This document shows positions 63,519 through 64,000 of a stretch of DNA of 64,000 nucleotides, piece after piece. Under the pieces are notes generated by a model, which saw only the letters and a list, made by a program, of their open reading frames with translations, made no database searches and was not told where the DNA came from. The position numbers and the translations under genes are program-made. Numbering within the stretch: position 1 is the stretch's first letter; the number at the start of each line of letters is the position of its first letter. This stretch comes from Pseudomonas reidholzensis (GTDB lineage: Bacteria > Pseudomonadota > Gammaproteobacteria > Pseudomonadales > Pseudomonadaceae). The stretch is taken from the NCBI RefSeq assembly GCF_900536025.1, contig NZ_UNOZ01000028.1, forward strand, positions 1 through 64,000, read 5' to 3'.

Positions 63519-64000
63519 TTATTGGTGTTTGCCGTGCATCTGCTTGACGGCGCCACTGGCGATCAACTCGGCCAGTTCGGCGACATCGAGCAAGGCACAC
63601 ATGTGTTCGATCACCGTGCCGGCCAGCCACGGGCGTTGCCCACGCTGGCTGCGCCACTTGATCTCGTTAGGGTCCAGGCGCAGCGAACGGCTGACCTGGT
63701 GCACCGCCAGCCCCCACTCATAGCCCTGGACGGAAATCACGTACTGCAGGCCCTGGCGAAAATCTTCGCGGTAGCGGTCGGGCATCACCCAGCGTGCGGT
63801 GTCGAGCACCTTGAGGTTGCCCGCCTGGCAGGTGAGGATGCCGAGGAACCAGTCCGGCTGGCCAAACAGCGGTGTCAGCTCCTGGCCGGCCAGGCTGTAG
63901 ATCGAGCCCAGGCACACCAGCGGCACCGCCAGGGTCAGCCCGGCGACGTCGAACAGCAGGCATTCGAAGGGCTCGGCGGCCCAGTGCGGGCGGCCGTCGA
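63519..64000 (-). CDS. CheW-domain protein, cut by window edge
   Basis: The minus-strand frame is open to the end of the window, so the start lies beyond it. The visible 160 residues form a CheW-like domain (FECLLFDVAGLTLAVPLV, LGILTCQAGNLKVLDTARW, YEWGLAVHQVSRSL). In Pseudomonas this position holds a larger CheW-related protein next to ParA in the polar chemotaxis cluster, so an N-terminal extension is expected but not seen here. Confidence 0.88.
   Translation of the reverse strand, partial: DGRPHWAAEPFECLLFDVAGLTLAVPLVCLGSIYSLAGQELTPLFGQPDWFLGILTCQAGNLKVLDTARWVMPDRYREDFRQGLQYVISVQGYEWGLAVHQVSRSLRLDPNEIKWRSQRGQRPWLAGTVIEHMCALLDVAELAELIASGAVKQMHGKHQ

Overview
The window is a GC-rich segment of a Pseudomonas chromosome, most likely the P. 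putida group. Three things point there: the gene order (ligA-zipA-smc beside xanthine dehydrogenase, a glyoxylate-carboligase cluster, the full ccm operon next to fliK, flhB-like and cheW genes), dense coding with 4-nt overlaps, and many intergenic repeats of the P. putida REP type (GCGGG-CAAGCCCGCTCC-type palindromes). It is almost entirely ordinary chromosome. The visibly foreign-looking parts are three small, AT-richer Rhs-core genes.

Layout. 1-8.4 kb: a small unknown gene, the 4.5S SRP RNA (ffs), then ligA, zipA, smc and a GntR-FCD regulator, all on the minus strand. 8.6-15.4 kb: xdhA-xdhB-xdhC-guaD (guanine/hypoxanthine/xanthine to urate) and a convergent aquaporin. 15.5-25 kb: a GntR-FCD regulator, a purine permease, an Rhs-core gene, then the urate pathway hiuH, puuE, uraD, allA and puuD (cytochrome-fused urate hydroxylase) and a urate/xanthine transporter. 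25-28.8 kb: two tandem Tsx-like porins, a DUF808 membrane protein and a RutR-type TetR regulator. 29-37.3 kb: a GlcG-like gene and gcl-hyi-glxR-ttuD-pyk, which turns glyoxylate into pyruvate, then a urea transporter. 37.3-53.4 kb: two more Rhs-core genes, a Kv-type channel, a sulfate-binding protein, an MscS channel, a methyltransferase, an EamA exporter with a divergent Lrp regulator, an NCS1 permease plus Asp/Glu-racemase-family gene, and assorted single genes. 53.4-60.3 kb: ccmABCDEFGHI (cytochrome c maturation). 60.5-64 kb: fliK, an flhB-like gene, a DUF2802 gene, cheW and a second CheW-domain gene cut by the window edge.

How it works together. Most of 8.6-37 kb is one purine-salvage programme. 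Purines enter through porins and permeases and are oxidised to urate, then to allantoin and allantoate. Ureidoglycolate is split to glyoxylate and urea, and glyoxylate is carried to pyruvate. The allantoate-cleaving step (allantoicase, alc) is not in the window; a 109-bp gap lies where P. aeruginosa has it.

Regulation is readable in the DNA. Nine copies of a TTGTAYACAA palindrome (exact or one mismatch) lie upstream of the regulator/permease pair, the hiuH/puuE pair, the glcG-like/gcl pair and the NCS1 permease, with one at the fliK start. Sites matching the RutR consensus TTGACCA-N2-TGGTCAA lie upstream of xdhA and of the NCS1 permease. The least expected structure is the set of three orphan Rhs-core genes. 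Each is preceded by the same 22-bp palindrome, 59-60 nt from the start codon, and each has a different C-terminal domain.
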